Assembly (NCBI RefSeq): GCF_011382965.1
Contig: NZ_CP049934.1
Coordinates: forward strand, 930,001-994,000
Source of the DNA: Leucobacter insecticola
Lineage (GTDB): Bacteria > Actinomycetota > Actinomycetes > Actinomycetales > Microbacteriaceae
Direction of reading: 5' to 3'
DNA: 64,000 nt
Position numbers and translations under genes: made by a program. Below the pieces are notes generated by a model that worked only from the letters and a program-made list of their open reading frames with translations, made no database searches and was not told the DNA's origin. This document shows, one piece after another, positions 39,114-47,161 of the stretch. How positions within the stretch are numbered: the stretch's first letter is position 1; every line of letters starts with the position of its first letter.

Positions 39114-39330
39114 GGGGTGTTCCTCCGTCCTGCTTGTATGTGTTCGGCAGTCAGGTGGCGGTAGGCGTCGGCATCCACGTTACGAACGACCCTGCCCCGA
39201 TATGCGCGGCTGTGGTCTTGCCCCTATCAGCGATCACCGACCGCCAGACCGGAGGTCGGTGACAACACCCCCCAGATCATTGGTACGACAGGGGGCAACA
39301 ATCATGCCGGCCCCGGCTGGCTGCCTCACT
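39114..39330 (-). ncRNA. Candidate IS110 guide (bridge) RNA region
   Basis: About 215 non-coding bases lie upstream of the transposase, where IS110-group elements encode their bridge RNA. Read on the minus strand, the segment contains several potential stem-loops. The plainest is CCGACCTCCGGTCTGGCGGTCGG, written here as arms CCGACC (near 39257) and GGTCGG (near 39239). I infer the RNA from position and family knowledge only. Confidence 0.45.
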
Positions 39331-39390
39331 CCTCATCCTCGCGGATCAGGAGCTACGAACAAAGTAACGGGGCAGAAGTAAGGTGAGAGC

Positions 39391-40413
39391 GTGATGAACG
39401 GAGCGCAGCGGGAACGCAGGCAGCGGGGCCGAACGCAGCGGGTGCTGAGGGCGATCCTTGGTACGCTCGCGCGGATCCTGCCCGTGATGTTTGGTGTGGT
39501 GGTCGCGGTGTTCTTTCTGCTGCGAATGGTGCCCGGGGATCCCGCAGCCATGATCCTGGGCGAACGCGCGACCCCCGCATCCCTCGCCGCCCTGCGCCAA
39601 CAACTCGGCCTCGACCTGCCGCTGTGGCAGCAATTCATAGACTTTCTCGCCCGCGTCGTTACGCAGTTCGACACCGGCGATTCACTCGTCTCCGGCGTCT
39701 CCACCCGTGAGCTCGTCTTCCAACGCGCGCCCGTCAGCCTCGGGATCGTCGCGCTTGCCGTCGCGCTCGCGATCCTGATCGCCGTGCCCCTCGCGCTCAC
39801 GGCGGCCCGCCGCGTCGACGGCTGGGCGGATCATCTCGTCAGGATCTTGCCCGCTGCGGGCATGGGAATGCCGCTGTTCTGGATCGGGCTGCTGCTCATT
39901 ATTCTGTTTGCGGTGCAGCTGCGGTGGTTCCCGGTGGGCGGCGTGGGATCCGGGCCGGGGGAGCCGATCCGCAGCCTCTTCCTGCCCGCGCTCGCCGTCG
40001 CGCTCGGTCTCGCACCTCCCCTCATCAGGTCGTTGCGGGCGCAGCTCGTGGAGGTGTTCGACGCCGACTTTGTGACGACGCTCCGGGCCGCGCGGGTGTC
40101 CGAACGCAGGATCCTGTTCGGTCATGTGCTGCGAAACGCTGCCGTGCCAAGCCTCACACTGTTGAGCGTGAACACCGCCTACCTCATCGGCGGCACGCTG
40201 GTCGTGGAGAAGGTGTTCGGGATCAACGGGCTCGGCACACTGCTGTTCCAATCGATCGGCAGCCGCGACTTCCCGGTGGTGCAGGGGGTTGCGCTGTACT
40301 GCGCTGTGCTGGTCGTGCTGGTGACGACGCTCGCGGGACTGCTGTCTGGGCTGCTGGATCCCAGGCTGCGGGTTGCTGCTCCGGTCCCGCGGAATCAAGG
40401 ATCCCCCCAATGA
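39391..40413 (+). CDS. ABC transporter permease, DppB type
   Basis: 340 residues from GTG 39391 (or the adjacent ATG 39394) behind AAGGTGA. Six membrane helices. The N-terminal DppB pattern is FLLRMVPGDPAAMILGERATPASLAALRQQLGLDLPLWQQF. The permease coupling (EAA) loop is TLRAARVSERRILFGHVLRNAAVPSLTLL, and the domain ends VVEKVFGINGLGTLLFQSI. The next permease ATG overlaps its stop (ATGA). The binding protein that should precede it is 1.6 kb upstream, across an IS110-type element. Confidence 0.92.
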   Translation: MMNGAQRERRQRGRTQRVLRAILGTLARILPVMFGVVVAVFFLLRMVPGDPAAMILGERATPASLAALRQQLGLDLPLWQQFIDFLARVVTQFDTGDSLVSGVSTRELVFQRAPVSLGIVALAVALAILIAVPLALTAARRVDGWADHLVRILPAAGMGMPLFWIGLLLIILFAVQLRWFPVGGVGSGPGEPIRSLFLPALAVALGLAPPLIRSLRAQLVEVFDADFVTTLRAARVSERRILFGHVLRNAAVPSLTLLSVNTAYLIGGTLVVEKVFGINGLGTLLFQSIGSRDFPVVQGVALYCAVLVVLVTTLAGLLSGLLDPRLRVAAPVPRNQGSPQ

Positions 40414-41384
40414 CCCCCCTCAAGCGGGCTCTCGCCTCGCGCACCCTCGTCGCGGGCGGCGTGCTCTTCGCGCTGATCCTTACCGCCGCGATCCTCGCGC
40501 CCGTGATCGCGCCCTATGCGCCCAGCGCGCAGAACCTCACCGGCGGGCTCTTGCCACCCTCGCCCGAGCACTGGTTCGGCACTGACCAGCTCGGGCGCGA
40601 CGTGCTCTCTCGCATGCTGTTCGCCGCCCAAACCGACCTCCGGATCGCGCTCTCCGCTGCGGCGGCCCCGTTCGTGATTGGCGTGCTGGTCGGGCTTGTC
40701 TCAGGCTACTTTGGCGGTGCGACGGACTGGATCGCGTCTCGCCTCACCGACACGGTGATCGCGTTCCCGTTCTACGTGATCGTCATCGCGATCGTCTTTG
40801 CGGTGGGCGCAGGGGAGGGCGGCATCATCATCGCTTTCGCCCTCGTCGGGTGGGTGGGCTACGCGCGGGTGCTCCGCGCGATGACCGCGTCACTGCGCGA
40901 CTCGGGCTGGGTGCAAGCGGCGCGCGGCGGCGGGCTGTCTCACGCGCGGGTGCTGCTTCGCCATGTGCTCCCCAACGTGCTGCCCCAGGCGCTCGTGCTC
41001 CTCGCGACCGAGATCGTGCTCATCATGGTGGCCGTGGTGACGCTCGGGTATTTGGGGCTCGGGATCCAGCCACCCACCCCCGACTGGGGCACCATGATCG
41101 CCGATTCCCAGCAGTTCATCCAGACCCAGTGGTGGTTGAGTGCGCTGCCGGGGCTCGCGGTGGTGGTGACGGGGATCTCGCTGTCGCTGCTCGGCGACGG
41201 CCTGGGAGATGTGCTGCGGGTCTCTGGTGAGCTTCGGCCCGGGCGGGGCAGGCGTCGCAGCCGCCGCGGACAGTGGCGAAACGTCACCGCCCCGATGCAA
41301 GGGCGAACCGTGAGTTGCGGCCCGGCGGTATCAGGGTCCGCGGGCTGCGGATCGCGTCGTCGTCCCGAGAACAGGCGCTCGTGA
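40410..41384 (+). CDS. ABC transporter permease, DppC type (true end probably near 41230)
   Basis: Second membrane subunit, coupled to the first by an ATGA overlap. It shows an OppC/DppC-type N-terminal helix (LVAGGVLFALILTAAILAPVIAPY), EHWFGTDQLGRDVLSRMLFAAQTDLRIAL and coupling loop VQAARGGGLSHARVLLRHVLPNVLPQ. The listed end is the open frame as read. After LGDGLGDVLRV the reading turns Arg-rich and unlike the family. Adding one G in the run 41218-41220 gives DVLRGLW and a stop at 41228-41230, which would overlap a GTG at 41227 for the ATPase, a classic coupled GTGA. I therefore think the real protein is about 273 residues. Confidence 0.85.
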   Translation: MTPLKRALASRTLVAGGVLFALILTAAILAPVIAPYAPSAQNLTGGLLPPSPEHWFGTDQLGRDVLSRMLFAAQTDLRIALSAAAAPFVIGVLVGLVSGYFGGATDWIASRLTDTVIAFPFYVIVIAIVFAVGAGEGGIIIAFALVGWVGYARVLRAMTASLRDSGWVQAARGGGLSHARVLLRHVLPNVLPQALVLLATEIVLIMVAVVTLGYLGLGIQPPTPDWGTMIADSQQFIQTQWWLSALPGLAVVVTGISLSLLGDGLGDVLRVSGELRPGRGRRRSRRGQWRNVTAPMQGRTVSCGPAVSGSAGCGSRRRPENRRS

Positions 41385-42890
41385 GTGACATCGACGTGGA
41401 TATCGCTCCTGGTGAAGCAGTCGGCATCGTCGGCGAATCGGGATCCGGCAAGAGCCTGACACTGCGTGCCGTCATGGGCCTTATGCCCCGGGGCGTGTAC
41501 GTGACTGCGGGGAGATCAGCACTGCAGGATCCGTGGGGATGGTGTTTCAGGATCCCCTCGCCGCACTGGATCCACTGACCCGGGTCGGCGCGCAACTGCG
41601 CGAGGCGCTCGCCGCAGGACACCCCGGCGCGGATCCGCGATCAGCGAAGGCGCGCGTGAGGGATCTGCTCGCACAGGTGCGGTTGTCTGATCCCGAGAGG
41701 ATCGCCCGCGCCTACCCGCACCAGTTGTCGGGCGGGCAACGTCAGCGGGTGGTGATCGCGATGGCGCTTGCCGGTGATCCCGCAATACTGCTGTGTGATG
41801 AGCCGACGACCGCGCTCGATGTGACTGTGCAGCGTGAGGTGCTTGAGTTGCTTGCTGAGCTGCGACGCGAACGCGGTCTGACTCTGCTGTTTGTCAGCCA
41901 CGATCTGGCGGTGGTGTCTGCGGTGTGCGATCGCTTGCTCGTGGTCCGTGAGGGGCGGGTGGTGGAATCGGGAAACACCCGGCAGATCGTGACGGCGCCG
42001 CGCGAGCCTTACACGCGCGAGTTGCTGCGGGCCGTGTCCACCCTCCCGCCGGTGTCGCCCGGTGCGGCCTGCGCCCCCATTCCGTCATGCTGCGCGAGCA
42101 TCGCGAGTCGCAGCATCCTCCCCGCATCTGACTCCCCACCCACACTTGCTGTCCGCAACCTAGAGATCCGCTATCCCGGCGCCCCAGGCACCCGGGCCGC
42201 CGCAGACGTTTCCTTTGTGGTCCCGGCAGGCGGCGCCCTCGGCATTGTCGGTGAATCAGGATCGGGCAAGACCACCGTGGCCCGCGCGATCGCGGGCCAA
42301 CTGCCGCTTGCAGCGGGCGAAGTGCTGCTCGATGGTGCGCCCCCGCGGCACGGTAGAGGGCGGCAAGGAACGCGCGATCCGCGGATCCAGCTGGTGCCGC
42401 AGGATCCAGCTTCTTCTCTCAATCCTCGAATGACCGTGGCCCAGACTCTCGGCGAATTCCTCAGGCACCACCAGAATCCCACCGCGATCGAGGAACTCCT
42501 CGCCCTGGTGCACCTTGATCCCGCGCTCGCCAGCTCCTACCCACACCAGCTCTCGGGGGTCAGCGGCAACGGGTGGCGCTCGCGCGGGCGCTCGCCGTCA
42601 GGCCGCGGGTGTTGATCGCCGATGAGGTGACGAGCGCGCTCGATGTGTCGGTGCAGGCCACGGTGATCGCGCTATTGCGCGAGTTGCGCCGCGAACTCGG
42701 GCTGACGCTCGTGTTTGTCTCACACGATCTCGCGGTGGTGCACGAGCTGTGTGACAGCGTGCTGGTGATGCGGGCCGGCCGCGTAGTGGAACGCGGTGGC
42801 ACCGAGTTCTTCACCGCACCGCGCACCCCCTACGGACGCGAGCTGCTTGAGACGGTACCGCGGCTGGCCACGGTACTCACCCTCGGCTGA
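41273..42890 (+). CDS. Fused double ABC ATPase (DppD-DppF type; at least two frame breaks)
   Basis: Two nucleotide-binding domains in one chain energise the peptide/nickel-type importer. Domain 1 has Walker [12 protein letters not shown], signature [11 protein letters not shown] and Walker [14 protein letters not shown]. Domain 2, from about 42145, has [12 protein letters not shown], a broken LSGG-signature and [13 protein letters not shown], with matching FVSHDLAVV switch segments in both. The frame breaks in the G-runs 41509-41512 (repair: [19 protein letters not shown]) and 42555-42559 (repair: [19 protein letters not shown]). The start is unclear: a GTG at 41227 gives a GC-typical reading, but further base errors near 41270-41320 would be needed. 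The middle linker is unusually Cys/Ser-rich. Confidence 0.88.
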
Positions 42891-42898
42891 CACCCCTG

Positions 42899-42990
42899 CC
42901 GACGACGAGAGGCCCCCTTAGCTGCGAGAGACCACCAAACCCACGTGTGGATAAGGGGGCCTTTCGTCGGTAAGGGGGACTCTCGCGGCT
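42899..42990. terminator. Long hairpin with two competing pairings, between ABC operon and NfeD gene
   Basis: The left arm 42899-42920 (CCGACGA...GGCCCCCTTA) pairs with 42952-42970 (TAAGGGGGCC...TCGTCGG). A second TAAGGGGGA plus CTCTCGCGGCT block (42971-42990) can pair with the CCCCCTTAGCTGCGAGAG of the left side instead. The two pairings exclude each other. It is at least the ABC operon terminator. The mutually exclusive stems recall an attenuator, but there is no aptamer I can name. Confidence 0.6.
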
Positions 42991-43096
42991 CACTCCATCC
43001 GATCCGCGGGACCTTGCGCCCACCAACGGACCGAGGGCTTCTACTCGCGCCACCCACCGATAGACTGAGCGGGAGAACGCGACAGGGAGGTGCAAT

Positions 43097-43675
43097 GTGT
43101 ACGAAACAGCGAACTGGATCGAGCGGCTCTTTGACGGGTCCCTCTTTGCGGGCGGTATCTTTCTTGTGATCGGGATCGTCGGCGGCGTGTTGCTACTGCT
43201 CTCCTTCGTTCTTGACGGCATCTTCGATGCCTTCGACTTTGGTGACGGCCCCCTGAGTCTGACGACGATCGCTGCGTTCACCTCTATCTTCGGGTTCACG
43301 GCATTCGCCGGTGTGGGCGCAGGCATGGCCACCCCTGTCGCCTCGGTAATGGGAGCCGCCGCGGGCCTGCTCGGAGGAGCGGCTGCGTGGTGGCTGACGC
43401 GCCTCATCCGCGGTGCAGAATCAAGCACTGCCCTGAGCAACGAGGACCTCGTTGGATCAACGGGTGCTGTGGTCCTCCCGATCCCTGCTGGGGGGCTTGG
43501 TGAGATTGCCATCACCAGGCACGGTGAGCGCGTATCGCTTTCAGCTACGGCAGCTACCCCCATCGAACGCGGGACCCAAATTCGCATTGTGCAGACGGTG
43601 ACCTCAACCTCCGTGCGAGTAGAGCCGGTGGCGGCGGATCCTGAACCAACAACGCCTGAGACACCCGCACCCTAG
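43097..43675 (+). CDS. NfeD-like membrane protein, flotillin partner
   Basis: 192 residues from the GTG at 43097, well placed behind GGGAGG. Three to four membrane helices (residues about 17-40, 55-75, 80-105) are followed by an OB-fold domain outside or beside the membrane (LVGSTGAVVLPIPAGGLGEIAI...GTQIRIVQTVTSTSVRVEPV), the NfeD layout without the ClpP-class protease domain. Such genes nearly always stand next to a flotillin, as here (35 bases). Together they organise membrane microdomains. Confidence 0.85.
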   Translation: MYETANWIERLFDGSLFAGGIFLVIGIVGGVLLLLSFVLDGIFDAFDFGDGPLSLTTIAAFTSIFGFTAFAGVGAGMATPVASVMGAAAGLLGGAAAWWLTRLIRGAESSTALSNEDLVGSTGAVVLPIPAGGLGEIAITRHGERVSLSATAATPIERGTQIRIVQTVTSTSVRVEPVAADPEPTTPETPAP

Positions 43676-43710
43676 ACGACTTCCCACGCGACCGATTGAT
43701 CGGAGAAATA

Positions 43711-45303
43711 ATGTTCCTTGCTAGCCCTGCCATTGTTGGCATCTTTGGCGCCGTCATAGCGCTGGTGCTGATTGCGCTTGTCATTATCAAACGCTATCGC
43801 ATCGCAAAGCCCGACGAGGCGATCATCGTCACCGGCGGCAAGGGCAAGGAGGTCGTTGACGCGTCCGGTGGGAGGAGCCGGGATCTCTCCGGACAAAAGG
43901 TTGTCACTGGCGGCGGCGTCTTTGTTGTTCCATTCATCCAGAAGTCGTTCACGATCTCGCTGCGTTCGCGCAGGCTCACGATCATGACCGAGGCGCAGAC
44001 CACCGACGGCATTACGATTCAGGCGCAGGCCGTTGCGGTCGTGAAGGTCGGCGGCTCGCAAGAGATGATCCGCGCGGCCGCCCAGCGATTCCTCTCGAAC
44101 TCCGACGAGATTGACCAGTCGACCCAGGAAGTGCTCTCGGGCTCGCTGCGTTCGATTATCGGTGGCTTGACGGTGTTGCAGATTATCCGGGATCGCGCCG
44201 TCGTCGCGCAGAGTGTGCTGGAGGCCGCTGAAGAGGCGCTCACGAAGCAGGGCCTCGTGGTCGATACGCTGCAGATTCAGGAGATCCGCGACGGTGCCGA
44301 CTACATCACCAACATCGGTCGCCCCGAGGCCGCGAAGGTACGGCAGCAGGCAGACATCGCCGAGACCAACGCGTACCAGGCATCACAGGAGGCAAAGATT
44401 GCCGCGGAGCGCGTGCTGCTCGACCGCAACCGCGAGCTGAAGCTTCGCCAGGCCGAGATCCAGGCTGAAACCGACAAGGCGACCGCTCAGGCATCTGCCG
44501 CTGAGCCGCTTGAGCAGGCAATCCAGCAGCAGGCGATCGTGCAGCAGCAGCAAATCACCGCGCAGAAGGAGGTCGCGCTGCGCACCGAGCAGCTGAACGC
44601 TGACGTTCGTGCGGTTGCCGAGGCAGAAGCGTACCGCGTCAAAGAGCTCGCCAAGGCCGACGCGGAGGCCGCAGTGTCAGCCGCAGAAGGCCGTGCGCAG
44701 TCGACCGAGCGCGAGGGTCTTGCAGCCCGTGCCGCCCGTATTGCCGCCGCTGAGGCGCTTGAACGAGAGGGCAAGGCCGAGGCCGCAGCGCTCGAGGCGA
44801 AGGGAACCGCAGAGGCCGTCGCGATCGACGCTCGCGCGCGTGCCCTCGAGACGCAGTCGCAAGCCGTACTCGCGCAGGAGCTGATCCAGTTGCTGCCGGA
44901 GATCGCTGGCAAGTACGCCGAAGCGATCGGGGCAATCGACAACATGACGGTTGTTTCGGCCGACGGCAGCTCGAAGGTCGCTGGCGACGCAATGGGCAAC
45001 ATCAAGGGTCTCCTCGAAATGGCGAAGGACACCGTCGGTATTGACCTCGTCGGTATGCTCAACGGTGTGGTGGCTGGCGGGGCCGCGGGTGCTGCGGCCG
45101 GTCGCGCATCGAAGACGGCGACGCCGGCACGTTCGGGTGCGCCGCTGTCAGAGCATGCCGCGTACGCGCTTGAGCGTTCGTCGGAGGCTCTCCGCGGCGC
45201 TTCGGACGACCTTGCGGGCGTCGCCTCTGAACTGGTGGTCGAGCCCAGTGTGGATCCCGATCCTGCACCAGCCGCCGCACCCGAGCAAGAGCCACAAGCC
45301 TAA
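43711..45303 (+). CDS. Flotillin-like SPFH-domain protein
   Basis: 530 residues from ATG 43711 (GGAGA upstream). An N-terminal membrane anchor (IVGIFGAVIALVLIALVII) is followed by an SPFH/band-7 domain (residues about 30-210; EAIIVTGGKGKEVV, VVTGGGVFVVPFIQKSFTISL). The long Ala/Glu/Gln-rich coiled coil (residues about 230-400) has the EA-repeat signature of flotillins (ADAEAAVSAAEGRAQS, AKGTAEAVAIDARARALE). An acidic Pro/Ala tail ends it. Flotillins scaffold ordered membrane patches and affect secretion and wall synthesis. It forms an operon with the NfeD-like gene. Confidence 0.93.
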   Translation: MFLASPAIVGIFGAVIALVLIALVIIKRYRIAKPDEAIIVTGGKGKEVVDASGGRSRDLSGQKVVTGGGVFVVPFIQKSFTISLRSRRLTIMTEAQTTDGITIQAQAVAVVKVGGSQEMIRAAAQRFLSNSDEIDQSTQEVLSGSLRSIIGGLTVLQIIRDRAVVAQSVLEAAEEALTKQGLVVDTLQIQEIRDGADYITNIGRPEAAKVRQQADIAETNAYQASQEAKIAAERVLLDRNRELKLRQAEIQAETDKATAQASAAEPLEQAIQQQAIVQQQQITAQKEVALRTEQLNADVRAVAEAEAYRVKELAKADAEAAVSAAEGRAQSTEREGLAARAARIAAAEALEREGKAEAAALEAKGTAEAVAIDARARALETQSQAVLAQELIQLLPEIAGKYAEAIGAIDNMTVVSADGSSKVAGDAMGNIKGLLEMAKDTVGIDLVGMLNGVVAGGAAGAAAGRASKTATPARSGAPLSEHAAYALERSSEALRGASDDLAGVASELVVEPSVDPDPAPAAAPEQEPQA

Positions 45304-45339
45304 ACGTCAGCAACAGGCGCAGTAAGGCAGAATAGAAGG

Positions 45340-46488
45340 ATGGTTGAAGCGAGCGGCAGAATCAGGATCGGCGTCATCGGCGGGGGGCAGCTCGCGAGGA
45401 TGATGGTGCCTCCCGCGATTCACCTCGGTCTGCAGCTCAGTGTGCTCGCAGAAGCCGAGGGCATGAGCGCCGCGCGCGCGGTGGACGCGGTAGGCGACTA
45501 CCGGGATCCTGAAACCGTCTATGCCTTCGCCGAGACTGTCGATGTCATCACCTTCGACCACGAGCACGTCCCCTCGGAGATCCTGCGCGAGCTTGAGTGT
45601 CGTGGAGTAGCGGTGCACCCGAGGCCAGACGCCTTGCAGTTCGCGCAAGACAAGATCCTGATGCGCGAGAAGCTTGAGGAGTTGGGGGTGCCCGTGCCGA
45701 GCTGGGCCGCCATCAGCGATGAGGCCGAGCTGCAAGCCTTCATTGAAAAGCACGGCGGCCGAGCTGTCGTGAAGACGGCTCGCGGCGGTTACGACGGCAA
45801 AGGCGTGCGCGTCGTGTCGGATGCTGCTGGCGCGCGCGACTGGTTCGCGGCGCTCGCCGAAGACGCGCGCGGCGGCCGCTTGCTGGTGGAGGAGCTCGTT
45901 GACTTTACGAGGGAACTCTCGCAGCTCGTTGCGCGCCGACCGAGTGGCGAGGCGCGCACCTGGCCAGTCGTTGAGACGATCCAGCTCGACGGAGTCTGCG
46001 CCGAGGTGCTTGCGCCTGCCCCGGTGGCGAACCCTGTCACGCTTGACGAGGCCGCGAGGATCGGCAGGGTCGTGGCCGACGGCCTGGGCGTCACGGGCGT
46101 GCTGGCCGTTGAGATGTTCGAAACTCGTGATGGACGTGTGCTGGTGAACGAGCTGGCAATGCGGCCGCACAACTCGGGCCACTTCTCCATCGAGGGCTCG
46201 GTGACGAGTCAGTTCGAGCAGCACCTTCGCGCCGTGGCCGACCTGCCACTTGGCGACACCGCGATGACGGCTCCCGCCGCGGTGATGGTGAACGTATTGG
46301 GCGGACCCGCCGAGGGGCCAATGCCGGTCAGATACGCCGAGGCGCTCGCTGCACACCCGCGCGCAAAGTTTCACAGCTATGACAAGCAGCCGCGCCCGGG
46401 TCGCAAGGTGGGCCACGTCACGGTCACGGGTCAGGATCTCGCGCAGGTGCGTCAGGCGGCCCAGGCCGCGGCCCGCGTCTTCGACTGA
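45340..46488 (+). CDS. purK: N5-carboxyaminoimidazole ribonucleotide synthase
   Basis: 382 residues of the ATP-grasp family. PurK makes N5-CAIR from AIR, ATP and bicarbonate in purine synthesis. Motifs are IGVIGGGQLARMMVPPAIHLG at the N-terminus, VITFDHEHVP, RAVVKTARGGYDGKGVRVV (ATP-grasp P-loop) and NELAMRPHNSGHFSIEGSVTSQFEQH (metal and substrate). purE follows after 36 bases in the usual order. Confidence 0.97.
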   Translation: MVEASGRIRIGVIGGGQLARMMVPPAIHLGLQLSVLAEAEGMSAARAVDAVGDYRDPETVYAFAETVDVITFDHEHVPSEILRELECRGVAVHPRPDALQFAQDKILMREKLEELGVPVPSWAAISDEAELQAFIEKHGGRAVVKTARGGYDGKGVRVVSDAAGARDWFAALAEDARGGRLLVEELVDFTRELSQLVARRPSGEARTWPVVETIQLDGVCAEVLAPAPVANPVTLDEAARIGRVVADGLGVTGVLAVEMFETRDGRVLVNELAMRPHNSGHFSIEGSVTSQFEQHLRAVADLPLGDTAMTAPAAVMVNVLGGPAEGPMPVRYAEALAAHPRAKFHSYDKQPRPGRKVGHVTVTGQDLAQVRQAAQAAARVFD

Positions 46489-46524
46489 GCCCGCGAGAAG
46501 CGTGACGCAGCTACGATAGTTCCT

Positions 46525-47034
46525 ATGGCAGACAGCGCAGCGCCCCTCGTCGGCGTCATCATGGGATCCGACTCCGATTTTTCGGTCATGGCTGACGCGG
46601 TGCAGGTGCTCCGCGACTTCGGTATCGCTCACGAGGTTGAGGTGGTCAGCGCGCACCGCACCCCCGACAAGATGGTGACGTACGCGCGCGAGGCTGCGGG
46701 CCGGGGCCTTCGCACCATCATCGCGGGCGCTGGTGGGGCCGCACACCTCCCCGGTATGGTCGCCTCCATGACAACGCTGCCCGTAATCGGCGTCCCGGTG
46801 CCGCTCGCCAAGCTCGATGGGCTCGACTCGCTGCTGTCCATCGTGCAGATGCCGGGAGGGATCCCGGTCGCGACCGTTTCAATCGGGGGAGCCAAGAACG
46901 CGGGGCTGCTCGCCGCGCGGATCCTCGGCGCGAGCGACGCGGGGATCGCCGCGCAGCTTGACGGGTATGCTGCTGAGCTCACCGCAGTGGTCGAGCAAAA
47001 GAATGACGCGCTCAAGGCTCGCGTGAATAGTTGA
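46525..47034 (+). CDS. purE: N5-CAIR mutase
   Basis: 169 residues. PurE class I converts N5-CAIR to [30 protein letters not shown] and [26 protein letters not shown] contain the family's substrate loop and catalytic His. It completes the purK-purE pair. In related actinobacteria an LCP gene often follows directly; here a glycosyltransferase and an IS element lie between. Confidence 0.97.
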   Translation: MADSAAPLVGVIMGSDSDFSVMADAVQVLRDFGIAHEVEVVSAHRTPDKMVTYAREAAGRGLRTIIAGAGGAAHLPGMVASMTTLPVIGVPVPLAKLDGLDSLLSIVQMPGGIPVATVSIGGAKNAGLLAARILGASDAGIAAQLDGYAAELTAVVEQKNDALKARVNS

Positions 47035-47042
47035 GTATTCTG

Positions 47043-47060
47043 CTGGCGCGGCAGCGCCAG
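47043..47060 (+). terminator. Short hairpin after purE
   Basis: CTGGCGC (47043-47049) and GCGCCAG (47054-47060) pair around GGCA, eight bases after the purE stop. No T-run. Confidence 0.55.
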
Positions 47061-47074
47061 CGAGTTGAAGGCCT

Positions 47075-47141
47075 TGATTTCGACTCGCTGCGCTCGCTCA
47101 ATCGGCGGAGGGGGACGCAAGCCTCGCTCAATCGGCGGAGG
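47075..47141. repeat. Dispersed 34-base repeat copy 2 plus a 19-base direct repeat
   Basis: 47075-47108 matches 18205-18238 with three differences. Its last part, CTCGCTCAATCGGCGGAGG (47093-47111), is repeated exactly at 47123-47141, 30 bases on. This looks like a small slippage expansion of an otherwise dispersed intergenic element. Confidence 0.75.
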
Positions 47142-47161
47142 CGCATCTATCTGCGTGACCC

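Larger units (their letters stand above)
37865..39330 (-). mobile_element. IS110-family insertion sequence (approximate ends)
   Basis: The element contains one DEDD transposase gene on the minus strand and about 200 bases of non-coding DNA upstream of it. There are no obvious terminal inverted repeats, as is normal for IS110. The ends are approximate: the downstream end lies near the run GGGGGGTGCCCCTATGTTG (37880) and the upstream end near 39290-39330. It separates a binding-protein gene from its permeases, which argues for a secondary insertion into a transporter operon. Confidence 0.75.

Noticed and set aside
42899..42990. Known riboswitch class
   Set aside because: I recognise no conserved aptamer core, only alternative stems.
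45307..46746. 479-codon frame opposite purK/purE
   Set aside because: It spans two conserved genes and their gap and has no family features.
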